DNA of 64,000 bases from Spongilla lacustris (lineage: Eukaryota > Porifera > Demospongiae > Spongillida > Spongillidae), in the NCBI GenBank assembly GCA_949361645.1, contig OX442415.1:22797790-22861789 (forward strand), read 5' to 3'. Below the pieces are notes generated by a model that saw only the letters and a program-made list of their open reading frames with translations, had not been told where the DNA came from and made no database searches. Both the position numbers and the translations under genes were made by a program. This document shows positions 11,357 to 22,700 of this stretch, in pieces. Within the stretch, counting starts at the first letter, position 1. Every line of letters starts with the position of its first letter.

Positions 11357-14300
11357 GCTGTAGGACCAGCACAAGGGGTAGGGTGGAGTCCACTACAAAG
11401 AGAGTCCATTCCATGGCTGACTTTGTTCGCTGTAAACAATAGCTGTAGGGTGCAGTACAGGGTCGTAGGATGGATTCCGACTCCATAGTACAGGGTAGGG
11501 TGGTGTCCAATCAAAAGAGGGTGATCACTGTAAGGAACAGCTGTAGGGCGCAGCCATATGGGTAGGGTGGAGCCCACTGAATAGCACGGAGTAGGGTGGA
11601 GTGCATTAATAAGAGCGCCCACTCCATGGTTGACACTGTTTGCTGCAATGAATAGTTGGTTGTAGGGCGTAGCACAGGGGGTAAGGTGGAGTCCACTCAA
11701 ACGTACAGAGTAGGGTGGAGTGCATTGATAAGAGGGCCCACTCCATGGTTGACACTGTTCACTGTAAGGAATAGTTGTAGGGTGTAGCACAGGGGGTAGG
11801 GTGGAGTCCACTCAATCGTACATGTACACTGTAGGATGGAGTCCATTCAAAAGGTAGGGTGGAGTCCACTCAATCGTACACAGTAGGGTAGAGTGCATTA
11901 ATAGGAGGGCCCACTCCATGGTTGACACTGTTTGCTGTGTAGTTGTAGGGCGTAGCACAGGGGGTAGGGTGGAGTCCACTCAATCGTACGGAGTAGGGTG
12001 GGGTGCATTAATAAGAGGGCCCACTCCATGGTTGACACTGTTCACTGTAAGGAATAGTTGTAGGGCGTAGCACAGGGGGTAGAGGGTGGAGTCCACTTAA
12101 TTGTACAGAGTAGGGTGGGGTGCATTAAAAAGAGGGCCCACTCCATGGTTGACACTGTTCACTTGTAGGGCGTAGCACAGGGGGTAGGGTGGAGGAGTCC
12201 ACTCAATCGTACTGAGTAGGGTGGAGTGCATTGATAAGAGGGCCCACTCCATTGTTGACACTGTTTGCTGTAAGGAAAAGTTGGTTGTAGGGCGTAGCAC
12301 AGGGGTAGGGTGGAGTCCACTCAATCGTACTGAGTAGGGTAGAGTGCATTAATAAGAGGGCCCACTCCATGGTTGACACTGTTCACTGTAAGGAATACAT
12401 GTAGTTGTAGGGCGCAGCACAGAGGATAGGGTGGAGTCCACTCAATCGTACAGGGTAGGATGGAGTGCATTAATAAGAAGGCCACTCCATGGTTGACACT
12501 GTTCACTGTAAGGAATAGTTGTAGGGCGTAGCACAGGGGGTAGGGTGGAGTCCACTCAATCGTATACAGAGTAGGGTAGAGTGCATTGATAAGAGGGCCC
12601 ACTCCATGGTTGACAGTGTTAACTGTAAGGAATAGTTGTAGGGCGTAGCACAGGGGGTAGGGTGGAGTCCACTCAATCGTATACAGAGTAGGGTAGAGTG
12701 CATTGATAAGAGGGCCCACTCCATGGTTGACACAGTTCGCTGTAAGGAATAGTTGTAGGGTGTAGCACAGGGGGTAGGGTGGAGTCCACTCAATCGTACT
12801 GAGTAGGGTGGAGTGCATTGATAAGAGGGCCCACTCCATGGTTGACACTGTTTGCAGTAAGGAATAGTTGTAGGGCGTAGCACAGGGGGTAGGGTGGAGT
12901 CCACTCAATCGTAAATGTACACTGTAGGATGGAGTCCTTTCAAAGGGTGATCTCTGTTAGGAATAGCTGCACGGCGTAGCACAGGGGGTAGGGTGGAGTC
13001 CACTCAATCGTACAGGGGAGGATGGAGTGCATTAATAAGAAGGCCCACTCCATGGTCGACACTGTTCACTGTAAGGAATAGTTGTAGGGCGTAGCACAGG
13101 GGGTAGGGTGGAGTCCACTCAATCGTACTGAGTAGGGTAGAGTGCATTGATAAGAGGGCCCACTCCATGGTTGACACAGTTCGCTGTAAGGAATAGTTGT
13201 AGGGTGTAGCACAGGGGGTAGGGTGGAGTCCACTCAATCGTACTGAGTAGGGTGGAGTGCATTGATAAGAGGGCCCACTCCATGGTTGACACTGTTTGCA
13301 GTAAGGAATAGTTGTAGGGTGTAGCACAGGGGGTAGGGTAGAGTCCACTCAATCGTAAATGTACACTGTAGGATGGAGTCCTTTCAAAGGGTGATCTCTG
13401 TTAGGAATAGTTGTACGGCGTAGCACAGGGGGTAGGGTGGAGTCCACTCAATCGTACAGGGGAGGATGGAGTGCATTAATAAGAAGGCCCACTCCATGGT
13501 TCACACTGTTCACTGTAAGGAATAGTTGTAGGGCGTAGCACAGGGGGTAGGGTGGAGTCCACTCAATCGTACTGAGTAGGGTGGAGTGCATTGATAAGAG
13601 GGCCCACTCCATGGTTGACACTGTTTGCTGTGTAGTTGTAGGGCGTAGCACAGGTGGTAGGGCGGAGTCCACTCAATTGTACAGAGTAGGGTGGGGTGCA
13701 TTAATAAGAGGGCCCACTCCATGGTTGACACTGTTCACTGTAAGGAATAGTTGTAGGGCGTAGCACAGGGGGTAGAGGGTGGAGTCCACTCAATTGTACA
13801 GAGTAGGGTGGGGTGCATTAATAAGAGGGCCCACTCCATGGTTGACACTGTTCACTGTAAGGAATAGTTGTAGGGCGTAGCACAGGGGGTAGGGTGGAGG
13901 AGTCCACTCAATCGTACTGAGTAGGGTAGAGTGCATTGATAAGAGGGCCCACTCCATGGTTGACACTGTTTGCTGTAAGGAATAGTTGTAGGGCGTGGCA
14001 CAGGGGGTAGGGTGGAGTCCACTCAATTGTACAGAGTAGGGTGGGGTGCATTAATAAGAGGGCCCACTCCATGGTTGACACTGTTCACTGTATGTAATAG
14101 TTGTAGGGCGTAGCACAGGGGGTAGGGTGGAGGAGTCCACTCAATCGTACTGAGTAGGGTAGAGTGCATTGATAAAAGGGCCCACTCCATGGTTGACACT
14201 GTTCGCTGTAAGGAATAGTTGTAGGGCGTAGCACAGGGGGTAGGGTGGAGTCCACTCAATCGTACATGTACACTGTAGGATGGAGTCCATTCAAAAGGTG

Positions 14301-14839
14301 ATCTCCATAAGGAATAGTTGTAGGGCATAGCACAGGGGGTAGGGTGGAGTCCACTCAATCGTACTGAGTAGGGTGGAGTGCATTAATAAGAGGGCCCACT
14401 TCATGGTTGACACTGTTCACTGTAAGGAATAGTTGTAGGGCGTAGCACAGGGGGTAGGGTGGAGTCCACTCAATCGTAGAGTGCATTGATAAGAGGGCCC
14501 ACTCCATTGTTGACACTGTTCACTGTAAGGAATAGTTGTAGGGTGTAGCACAGGGGGTAGGGTGGAGTCCACTCAATCGTACAGAGTAGGGTGGGGTGCA
14601 TTAATAAGAGGGCCCACTCCATGGTTGACACTGTTCACTATAAGGAATAGTTGTAGGGCTTCTATAGCACAGGGGTAGGGCCCATTCAAAACCACATCAT
14701 GGCTGACACTGATCACTGTAAGGAATAGCTATAGAGTGCACTCCACAACTGCTTTCAAAGTTACATACTTGTCTGCCTGCTTCTCAGCTGTCAGTGTCCA
14801 CTGCTGTGAGGTTCTACCATATGGTCCACCACACTACAG
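11357..14839 (-). repeat. Satellite-like array, right arm of the giant inverted repeat
   Basis: The same repeat as 1-4361 but reversed. Landmarks mirror the left arm: 12321-12908 against 1822-2409, 13790-14026 against 698-934, 13581-13763 against 961-1143, and 14802-14839 against 1-38. The mirrored stretches are almost base-identical, including unit-specific variants. The match breaks at about 11865 (left about 2855), after which the right arm lacks more than 1 kb present in the left arm. ORFs in the array are repeat shadows. Confidence 0.95.
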
Positions 14840-15345
14840 TTGTCTGCCTGCCATATGATGTCTGCCGCAGGGTCCACTGGCTCAGTAGGGTCCCACTCAA
14901 CACAGTATAGATGTCTACAGTAGAGTCCATTCCATACAGTACAGTGTTGATGGTAGTTGTTCCACTGTCTTCTGGACACACCTATAGATCTGTCTGCCGT
15001 CTCTACTGCTGTGTACTGCACTCTGGATTCCACTGTGGAATCCATTCCACAGCTGTGCCTGGCTTTGTTGATAGTATAGTTATGAAATTTTCCCTCTGGG
15101 GTCCATTACTTAGCTGCCTGCCTGCCTGCCTTAGGTTTCGTCTGCTGTAGTGCTCATTCCACTGCTGTCTGCCGTAGGGTCCACTCCGCGTACTGGTCAC
15201 ATGCAGTTACTCCACTGTCTGCTCCACAGTTATCTTCCATACTCCACAGCTGTCCACTATGGGATATCGATCCACTACTCGTCTGCAGCTATCTGCCACA
15301 GATCGCTACCGCTCTCAAACTCCTTCGTCGGATTGATCTTATATC
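14840..15345. repeat. Degenerate outer repeat beyond the satellite arm
   Basis: Irregular repeats of TCTGCCGTAGGGTCCACT, CTGTCTGCC and CCATTCCACAGCTGT motifs continue outward from the right arm and fade near 15330-15345. Since the left arm begins at base 1 of the window, the partner of this segment lies outside it. It probably marks the outer part of the same inverted repeat. Confidence 0.65.
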
Positions 15346-15499
15346 TTGTCGTCTTCGCACCGTTCGAAATCATACGCTCAAGTCAACGTCGAAACTTGAA
15401 GCGCAAAGCTTCGTCTGCAGGAAACAATTCAGCTAGGTCCCCAGACTATGGTAGTGGGTGGGGTGGTTGTTATAAATGTCCCAGCCCACAGGATGTAGT

Positions 15500-15960
15500 T
15501 GAATATTCATGTCTTCGGTGAATGGAAGCGGTTCGCGTACGTACAACGGCGCGAGTCGAGCGGGAAAAATGTACCAACTTTGCACCACTGTATCTCCGTG
15601 ACGGATGACATAAAAATTAACGAACAGAACAAATCGATAGGTATAGGACCTCTCTACCTACAAACCGAATTTGAAGCGATTTGATTACTCCTACAGAAAG
15701 TTATGGCGGGTTTGAACCCGGTGGGGTATCGAACGTTGCAATACTGGCACGGAGCAAGTGCAAGACTCCAAAATATATTTTACTATAGGGAAATGGTGTA
15801 GTATGAAGCATTGAAAATAGGACGTTGATAGCGTTAACCGTTCGGAAGATATAGCGATTCAAAAGAGAAGCATTTTTATAACATTTTATATATATATGCG
15901 AAGGGCAGTTTTCTCGGAGACTGTCCCATATAATTATACATATATCAGTACTGAAAAACA
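15500..15960 (-). repeat. Dispersed repeat, copy A
   Basis: This segment is similar, in reverse, to about 22190-22600: both contain a GCGATT...CTAC block, a block around GGTATCGAACGTTGCAATAC, CTCCAAAATATATTTTAC, and GCGTTAACCGTTCGGAAG. The frame on the minus strand is partly open in both copies, with similar translations ending in TFDTPPGSNPP or TFDTPLGSNPP, so it may descend from a coding region or a non-autonomous element. No protein family recognised. Confidence 0.8.
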
Positions 15961-16824
15961 TGCAGCTATGTTAAGTTCCTTGCTTTAATCATTGCATTCC
16001 TACATTTATTTGATATCTATATCTTGTTTCATACTTTCTTTTTTACGTGCCAGTCTGTTAGTAGATGATTGATACATGTACCCATTTATTTGGCCGGATG
16101 GATTACGGTATTCCTCCAGCCCGGTGTATAATTATAATTATTTTATAATTATGTGTATCAAGTTGAAAGCATAGCCGAATTCAGCTATATATAGTATCAG
16201 TTGTAAATCCCGAAGAGGCTTTAACTCTGATTTGGTCGAATCAAATTTATTTATATATATTTTTAATTGTGTGACTTTAATTTATGATCAATATAATTAT
16301 ACTGAGCTATAGCTAGGCTTGAATCAACACATGCACATAATGCAATCATATTCTAATATAATGCAGTTTTTAATTGCAGCGGACTTGATCATGATAGATA
16401 ACAATTTACAATAGATCTCTGCATGCATGCATGGTCCTTTTTGCAGGGCCATACATACAAGCAGAGTCCAGTCATCACATAATTGCTCCTTGATTATTGA
16501 TGCCAAACTGGATTACAAAGAACCTTTATAATCGATGCTTGAGCTTAACCTTAATAATAATTAACATGTATAGAGTTATTCAATGTTTTTTTTTTGAATC
16601 ATTACGTTACCTATATATAACAACAAAGTTCAACTGTATACCAAGATCATGCATGCAACACATAGATAACCTACACTACATCTAATATATCCCATGCAGA
16701 ACTGAACTTTGCCTCACTGCACCTATAAAAAATAAGATATATACTACATAAATAAGCAGCACGAATAATAAAATAATTGCAAAATGCTATAAAGTAGCTA
16801 AAAAAATTAAGTGCTTCTTCACAC
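15961..16824. other. AT-rich intergenic stretch downstream of the DUF4139 gene
   Basis: Very AT-rich, with TATATA runs and many short homopolymers. I see no exon, RNA gene or transposon end. It is the 3' flank of the minus-strand gene that ends at 16825. Confidence 0.6.
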
Positions 16825-18879
16825 CTAGTTCACTAATTTCTTCGACAACTTCATGGATTCAACCATTCCACATAACTTCTTCTCAAGCTCTTTCTTCTTC
16901 AGTTGAGATGTCTTTATGTCTCCTCTCAATCCTTCAAGCCTGTCCTGCTCTTGTGCAAGGCTCCTAATATATTTGGCAGCATCCTTCTGGTTGTGTTCAA
17001 GTGCTGAAATGTTGCTCCGGAGCTGCTCCTGGGAACTAGTCACCTCACGGACCTCACTCTCCTTATCGTATATCCGCTTCTCAAGGCTGGTGATTTCATT
17101 TCGCAGTAAAAAGGTTTCTTTGAGAGTATGCTCAGTAGCATCATCCAGATACTTGTTGGAAATCCACGAGTTTGCTGTGTCTGACGCAAGGTTACGGAGT
17201 GGGTGGTCAACAAAGCTATCACAGTGCTCAACAATTTTGAATGCTTTCTTCTCGTCCATGGGGAGGACTTTGAATCGGAACTGGTAGAATCGATCAGTAA
17301 TATCAACAGGCTCCTGCTCTTCATTGGTAACTTTGGTGTCCTGTACAAGATTGCCATTCTCATAAAACAGGTGATTCAGTATGAAGTCCAGCTCATTTTT
17401 CGTCCTGTTTTTGATCTTATACGTTGTTGTGTGCCGTTGAATGCGATACAACTTCAATACTCCATCAGCAATTGTTACTTCATGTGGAGGAAGATAGACG
17501 CTTTCCTTGCCCTTCACAACTTCGCAGCCAAGCTCTACTGCATAGGGAATGGGTGGTGACTCGTCCCCATCATGAATAGTGGGAAGAATGCCATGACCAA
17601 GGAACGCATTCTCTGACGAAATATGCAGGCTGCCTCCTTCAAGTGTACGGTGCGTCTTGTTCTCAAAGAGAATAGCACACAGAGGGTTTCCTTGACGTAT
17701 GGTCTCATCAAAAAGGACAACCTGCTGTCCCTCCACTTCGGTCTGCAGGAGTGGGACAATGGCTTTCTGCTTCCTTTTTGCTGTCACGTGAATACGAATG
17801 GGATAGAAGGAAAGGTTGTGTTGGGCTGCCATTACAAACTTTGTTGCAGTGCTTTCAGCTTGCTGCGAGCCTGAGGAGCTTGAAGATTCCATCTGCACCA
17901 CAGATTGGTTCGCAATGGTGTAGTCAGACAGCAGACGACCCTCCTCCAAGGGCTTGCCAGAAAACATCAATTTGAAATCAAAAATCCCCATTCCTTTTTT
18001 CTTTCCGATCTTTGCCTTGAGAGAGAAAACTGAATCTTTAGGATTAACACGTACGCGAATCTGAGATCCATCCAAGGTTTTCACCAAAATCTCCATGGAG
18101 CCTTGGTCAGTGGTACCTTCTGAATCCAAAGGTGGAGCACCTACGACCAGGACGAGGTTGATGTTGTTCCAGTCCTCGTGAAGTGTGTTCTCGACGACGG
18201 CAAGACCTTCGAGATGAAACTTTGCCGGATGATCGCTGAAGATGATTCGGTAGGAACTCTTCCACTCGCTCACCCTAAACCCGTATCTGGCTACTAGTTT
18301 CTGAGGGCTGGCCACATCTGAGAAGAACACGCTCAACTTCTGCATCGAATCCAGTCCACGGCTGCGAAAGAGGTCCAGAGAAAAACTCAGATCCTTTTGC
18401 ACCTGGCTGTCGAGGGCGTGAAAACTGTGTATCCTTTTCATCGACAAAGCGCGCATTTTACCTCCTTCGAGAAGAAGACTCACGTGATGAGTACGGTCCT
18501 TCGTATCCACGTCTAGCAGCTGGTCAATCCCAAGGATGCGGCCCTCCACCGTCTCCAAGCCCTGAGCGCCGACAACCTGAACAGAAAGGAGGCTACCGAC
18601 AAGCGACCGCAGCAGACCGACAAGGGGCTCGTCTTCGTTTATCTGGATGTTGGCCGTGGGTTTGGTGGTCTCGTATGCTATGTTTCCCACCTTCCTTTCA
18701 GCCTCGTCCAGAAAGACAAGGGACTCGAGCACCGCCTTCATCTGGTCTGAAGGGAAGTAGAGGTCGATGCTGCCGTCTCCTTGGATAATGGCTTCGCGCT
18801 GGAAGACAGCGTAGCCATTGTCGTACAAAGTCACACCCTTTATGGGCATGTCGATCAAACCTCCAGCTCGTATCTCCAT
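16825..18879 (-). CDS. DUF4139 (MuiA-like) protein with an internal ubiquitin-like domain, 684 aa, intronless
   Basis: A single ORF reads through without introns. Residues 10-60 (VTLYDNGYAVFQREA) resemble the N-terminal DUF4140 half of the family; WNNINLVLVVGAPP (237-250) matches the DUF4139 core; TTTYKIKNRTKNELDFILNH (484-503) matches its C-terminal strands. Between them, residues 262-331 are a ubiquitin-like domain: MEILVKTLDGSQIRVRV aligns with the first hairpin of ubiquitin, LKAKIGKKKG with its helix, and LMFSGKPLEEGRLLSDYTI with the strand containing the Ile44 patch. The domain ends in QMESSSSSGS with no Gly-Gly, so it cannot be processed and conjugated like ubiquitin. Residues 590-680 are a charged predicted coiled coil. 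No signal peptide or membrane segment is evident; probably cytosolic. Function unknown; a protein-interaction or proteasome-linked role for the Ubl is inference only. A copy of its first codons lies at 34657-34819. Confidence 0.88.
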   Translation of the reverse strand: MEIRAGGLIDMPIKGVTLYDNGYAVFQREAIIQGDGSIDLYFPSDQMKAVLESLVFLDEAERKVGNIAYETTKPTANIQINEDEPLVGLLRSLVGSLLSVQVVGAQGLETVEGRILGIDQLLDVDTKDRTHHVSLLLEGGKMRALSMKRIHSFHALDSQVQKDLSFSLDLFRSRGLDSMQKLSVFFSDVASPQKLVARYGFRVSEWKSSYRIIFSDHPAKFHLEGLAVVENTLHEDWNNINLVLVVGAPPLDSEGTTDQGSMEILVKTLDGSQIRVRVNPKDSVFSLKAKIGKKKGMGIFDFKLMFSGKPLEEGRLLSDYTIANQSVVQMESSSSSGSQQAESTATKFVMAAQHNLSFYPIRIHVTAKRKQKAIVPLLQTEVEGQQVVLFDETIRQGNPLCAILFENKTHRTLEGGSLHISSENAFLGHGILPTIHDGDESPPIPYAVELGCEVVKGKESVYLPPHEVTIADGVLKLYRIQRHTTTYKIKNRTKNELDFILNHLFYENGNLVQDTKVTNEEQEPVDITDRFYQFRFKVLPMDEKKAFKIVEHCDSFVDHPLRNLASDTANSWISNKYLDDATEHTLKETFLLRNEITSLEKRIYDKESEVREVTSSQEQLRSNISALEHNQKDAAKYIRSLAQEQDRLEGLRGDIKTSQLKKKELEKKLCGMVESMKLSKKLVN

Positions 18880-19747
18880 CTCTGAAGGACGTTGGATAAT
18901 ATATCAAATGAAAAATATGGTTATACCTTACAGTTTATAAGCACTTGATTTGTTAAAAATAACTCGAGATTGGATTGGTTGGGTGTGAGTAATATTTTAA
19001 AAATAGCATTGCAAATGGAATTTGAATGAATGCTGTTGTAGAGCTCACTCAGAAATCATACATGTATAATTATGTCCATACGTTACCTTCCTGATAACCG
19101 GGAAAAAGATATCAGTGTATATGTGCATGCCCTAAACGAGTTCAACTTGTGTCAGTACCCCACCCAGTATTAAATGCATTAGTTTCACAACACATTTTAT
19201 TACATTACACAACCTAAGTCTTTGTAGGCACACTACCTAAATCACCCAACATTTATACAAACCAATGCATTGCTAACACTGCACCCCTTTGTAGTGCTGC
19301 AATCTTAGCGTGTGGGGTATCGGTGTGCCGTAATAGGATAGTACATGTAGGTGTGTGCTGTTAGGATTAATTGTGTGGTTTTTTTTTGGAGATGGTGTGT
19401 GGATTTTAAACTGGTGTGTGCATGGAGTGTAGATATGACGGAGGATTGTAGGTATGTGGGTGTTGAAGGGTTGGAGGTCATGGTGGTTTGTGTAACGTTG
19501 GATTATGTTGGATATTGGCTGGTGGCCGGGGTGTGTGGAGACAGTGGAGTGCAATAGGATTGTAGATGGGTGAACTTGCTGTGATTATGGGAGATGATCT
19601 GTGTGAGTGTTGGTGATCGTAGGTGGTTATAATAAAAGACCGTCTACGCGTTATGTAAATTTCTCACATTCTTCAGCATACATGCGGTAGACTTAATACA
19701 TATATATAGGGATTGTAAATATTATCACTACAACTTCAGAGGCCATT
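18880..19747. promoter_or_regulatory. Divergent intergenic region between the DUF4139-Ubl and vWA genes
   Basis: 868 bp separate two start codons that point away from each other, so both promoters must lie here or nearby. The half nearest the DUF4139 gene is the part duplicated at 34.7-35.4 kb. The half nearest the vWA gene (about 19300-19640) is TG-rich on the plus strand and probably noncoding. TATATATA at 19700 lies 40-50 bp before the vWA start. No specific factor sites can be named. Confidence 0.5.
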
Positions 19748-22700
19748 ATGGCATCGATAACTGAGGCACCAAATAACCTTACTCTCACCGTGAAGGCGGA
19801 GTTGTGTGCTTATTCGCACACATCTAGGCACGACTGCTGGGCTGTCGCTAACATCAAGGCTCCCTTGTACGAGCCGGAGTCGAGGGTGCCTATCGATGTA
19901 GTCGCTGTGATCGATGTGAGCGGTTCGATGGCGGGGGAGAAGCTAAATCTCGTCAAGAAGACGCTACTGTTTGTGATAGGCCAGCGTAAGTCTATGGTGT
20001 TTATGCCGCGCCCTTTGCGGATGAATTTAATTAGACCGTACAACTTCGTAAAACCTCGCGCACTATTTATTTAATATTTATTTGTATTGGGAGTAGGGAG
20101 TGGTCAAATGCTTGCATACAGTGGTAGAAATAATAATGGTTTTCTCTTACATTATAGAATTTCGAGTGTCAATTACGTCCCGGTCGTTGCTAGTTCGGCT
20201 GGACATTGTCCTTATCTCTGATCCTTAGACCTAATCAGTGGCGTCGGAAGGAGATAATAGTAGGGGGGGCGCTAAGGGTGATGCCCCGGGGAGGGTCCGG
20301 GAGGGGGGCACCCCTCCCGCCCAGCTAGGGGGTATGGGAGCCAACGCTTTTTGCGTTTAAAAAACTCCAAAACCTACACAAAAACGCGGCGGCCACGCAA
20401 GAGGCCTAGGCCTTTATTTTACGTCTATACTAAGCCCCCCACAAAAAAAAAATGGCTCATGTTTAAACGAGCGTATCGTCGTAATGATTAACGCTAGCGC
20501 GTTATCTGTTTCAACATTTCTGGAAAGAAATTTTGCTCTAACAAGATTTTGAAGAACGGCGCGCAGGATTACGACAATACGCTCGTTCAAACCATAGATA
20601 GTTTAAACTATCTATGTTCAAACACGAGCCATTTTTTTGGTGGTGGCGGAGGGGGGTTAGTATATTCTTTGCTGACACTTCATCACTGCGATACACGATC
20701 CAACCAGCAATTAATATGGCAGTTAATCCTACGCGAGCGGGAATTGGCAGCTGTTAGCATTATGCAATGTTGTACATGTTAATTGATTGTGCTATGCGGA
20801 TGTTCGATCGTAATTGGCACCACTTAAGATTGTGATAAAATTAACCCGAGCCAATAATGGGGGGGGCGGAACGATACGTTCGCCCCCCCTTTATCGTTGC
20901 AGGGGGGGGCGAAAGCCCCCTCTGCCCCCCCGGTTCCGACGCCTATGCTAATTGGTCTCGCATATACGGCAGTACGGCCAGCGATTGCATTCGGAATGCT
21001 GGGGACCAGAGCAGATCTTAGTAGCCTGTGTCCGCCTTACACCCAGTCCAACCAAGCGACATTCCCCCCCGACCCCCCAGTCTCGTTCTCGTTCTCATTT
21101 CTTGTTCCCAAACGGCAGAGGGAACTTTGGCCACATTTTTTCGTAGCAGCCAGGAATAATCCCGGGATCCAGCATAGCCCTGGGAGGGGAGGGGGGGGGG
21201 GGGGGGGGGGGGGGGGCGGCGAAACGATATTCACAATCAATTTTCACACACACCGAATTATGGTCAATAATTGTACCCATATATGGCGATAAATGTAATG
21301 AATATGTTTTCGGCCCCCGCCCTTTCCTATGCCAATGTTAACATGTTGCATCATAGTCCCGAATTCTCAGTTGTACGGACAAATGAGACCCTATTCCTTG
21401 AGTTAGGTGGAGAATGCGAATCATAACTTGCCGTTTGGAATTGTTATTACTAGACTAAGTATTTAAGACCGGAGTAGGGGGTCGGGGTGTCAGGGTGTGC
21501 ATTATACTTTTACAGTGGCCCACTATAGAATTAGAATTAAGATTTATACACTCCGCACTTGTAATTTTCAACTCACTAGATCTACAATAATTGATCACGT
21601 GTTAGAAATAGCTTGATGAATGAATGTCAAGTCATTTGCCAATTAAACGCCCAAACTGACATGCTACGACCAACTGACCGAGCTTGAATTGATTGAGCGG
21701 GCGGTTATATCTACAGCAAACCAGCAATCAAACTAGCTGTGAGCACGTGGCTCGTAATTAGTCGCATGCAAATAACTCTGCCGCGTGTGAATATTAATAG
21801 GTACTTACATGCATATTTGTAGGAGTTTATGATAATGTGGTTATGATATTAACTTATCCCACAGTAAAAGAATGTGACCGATTTTCATTGGTGACCTATG
21901 AATCTAATGTTGACCTTAAGTTTGGACTGATCAAAATGACACCAGACAATAAGACTATAGCTGCAACTGCTATCGAGGCAATGATAGCTGGATCGGAAAC
22001 TAACCTGTGTGGAGGGCTACTGAAAGGTTTGTTTTCAGTTGTCATGTTTATATAGCCCTCGCTAGCTGGCATGCATATCTTTATTAAGGGATTAAAATAC
22101 ATGTACATGTATGTATATATGTAATGCGCGCGCGCGGCCAAATTTATAATATAGTAGCATGCAGAAATACAGACAGCTCAATATACAAAAATAAGACAAT
22201 ATATGGGAAAGTTTACGAGAAAAGGGACCTAGCGTGTATTATAAAAAAGTATAATAAAAATGCATTACGTTTGATTTCCTATAACTTCCGAACAGTTAAC
22301 GCTATCAACTTCCTATTTTCAAAACTTCATACTGCCCCATTTCTCTATGGTAAAATACATTTTGGAGTCTTGCACTTGCTCCGTGTCAGTATTGCAACGT
22401 TCGATACCCCACTGGGTTCAAACCCACCATAACTTTCGGTAGGAGTAATCAATTCGCTTCAAATTCGGTTTGTAAGTAGAGAGGTCCTATACCTATCGAT
22501 TCGTTTTGTTCGTTGATTTTTATGCCATCCATTACGGAGATACAGTTGAACAAACTACGTGCCCATTTTCGCGCTCGATTCGCGCCAATGATTTGGGCAA
22601 ATTGCGTTCCGCTCAATGTATGTGGAGGCGGGGATTATAACTTTGGCGCGAATCAAGCGGGAAAACGTGCGACGTCATACTTAATTGACCTAATGTTACT

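Noticed and set aside
1..14839. CRISPR-like array because of regular direct repeats
   Set aside because: The units are contiguous satellite copies without unique spacers, in a eukaryotic genome with spliced genes.
19273..19554. ORF on the minus strand between the two divergent genes
   Set aside because: Composition reflects a TG-rich noncoding stretch (His, Thr and Pro rich on the minus strand); no domain and no splice support.
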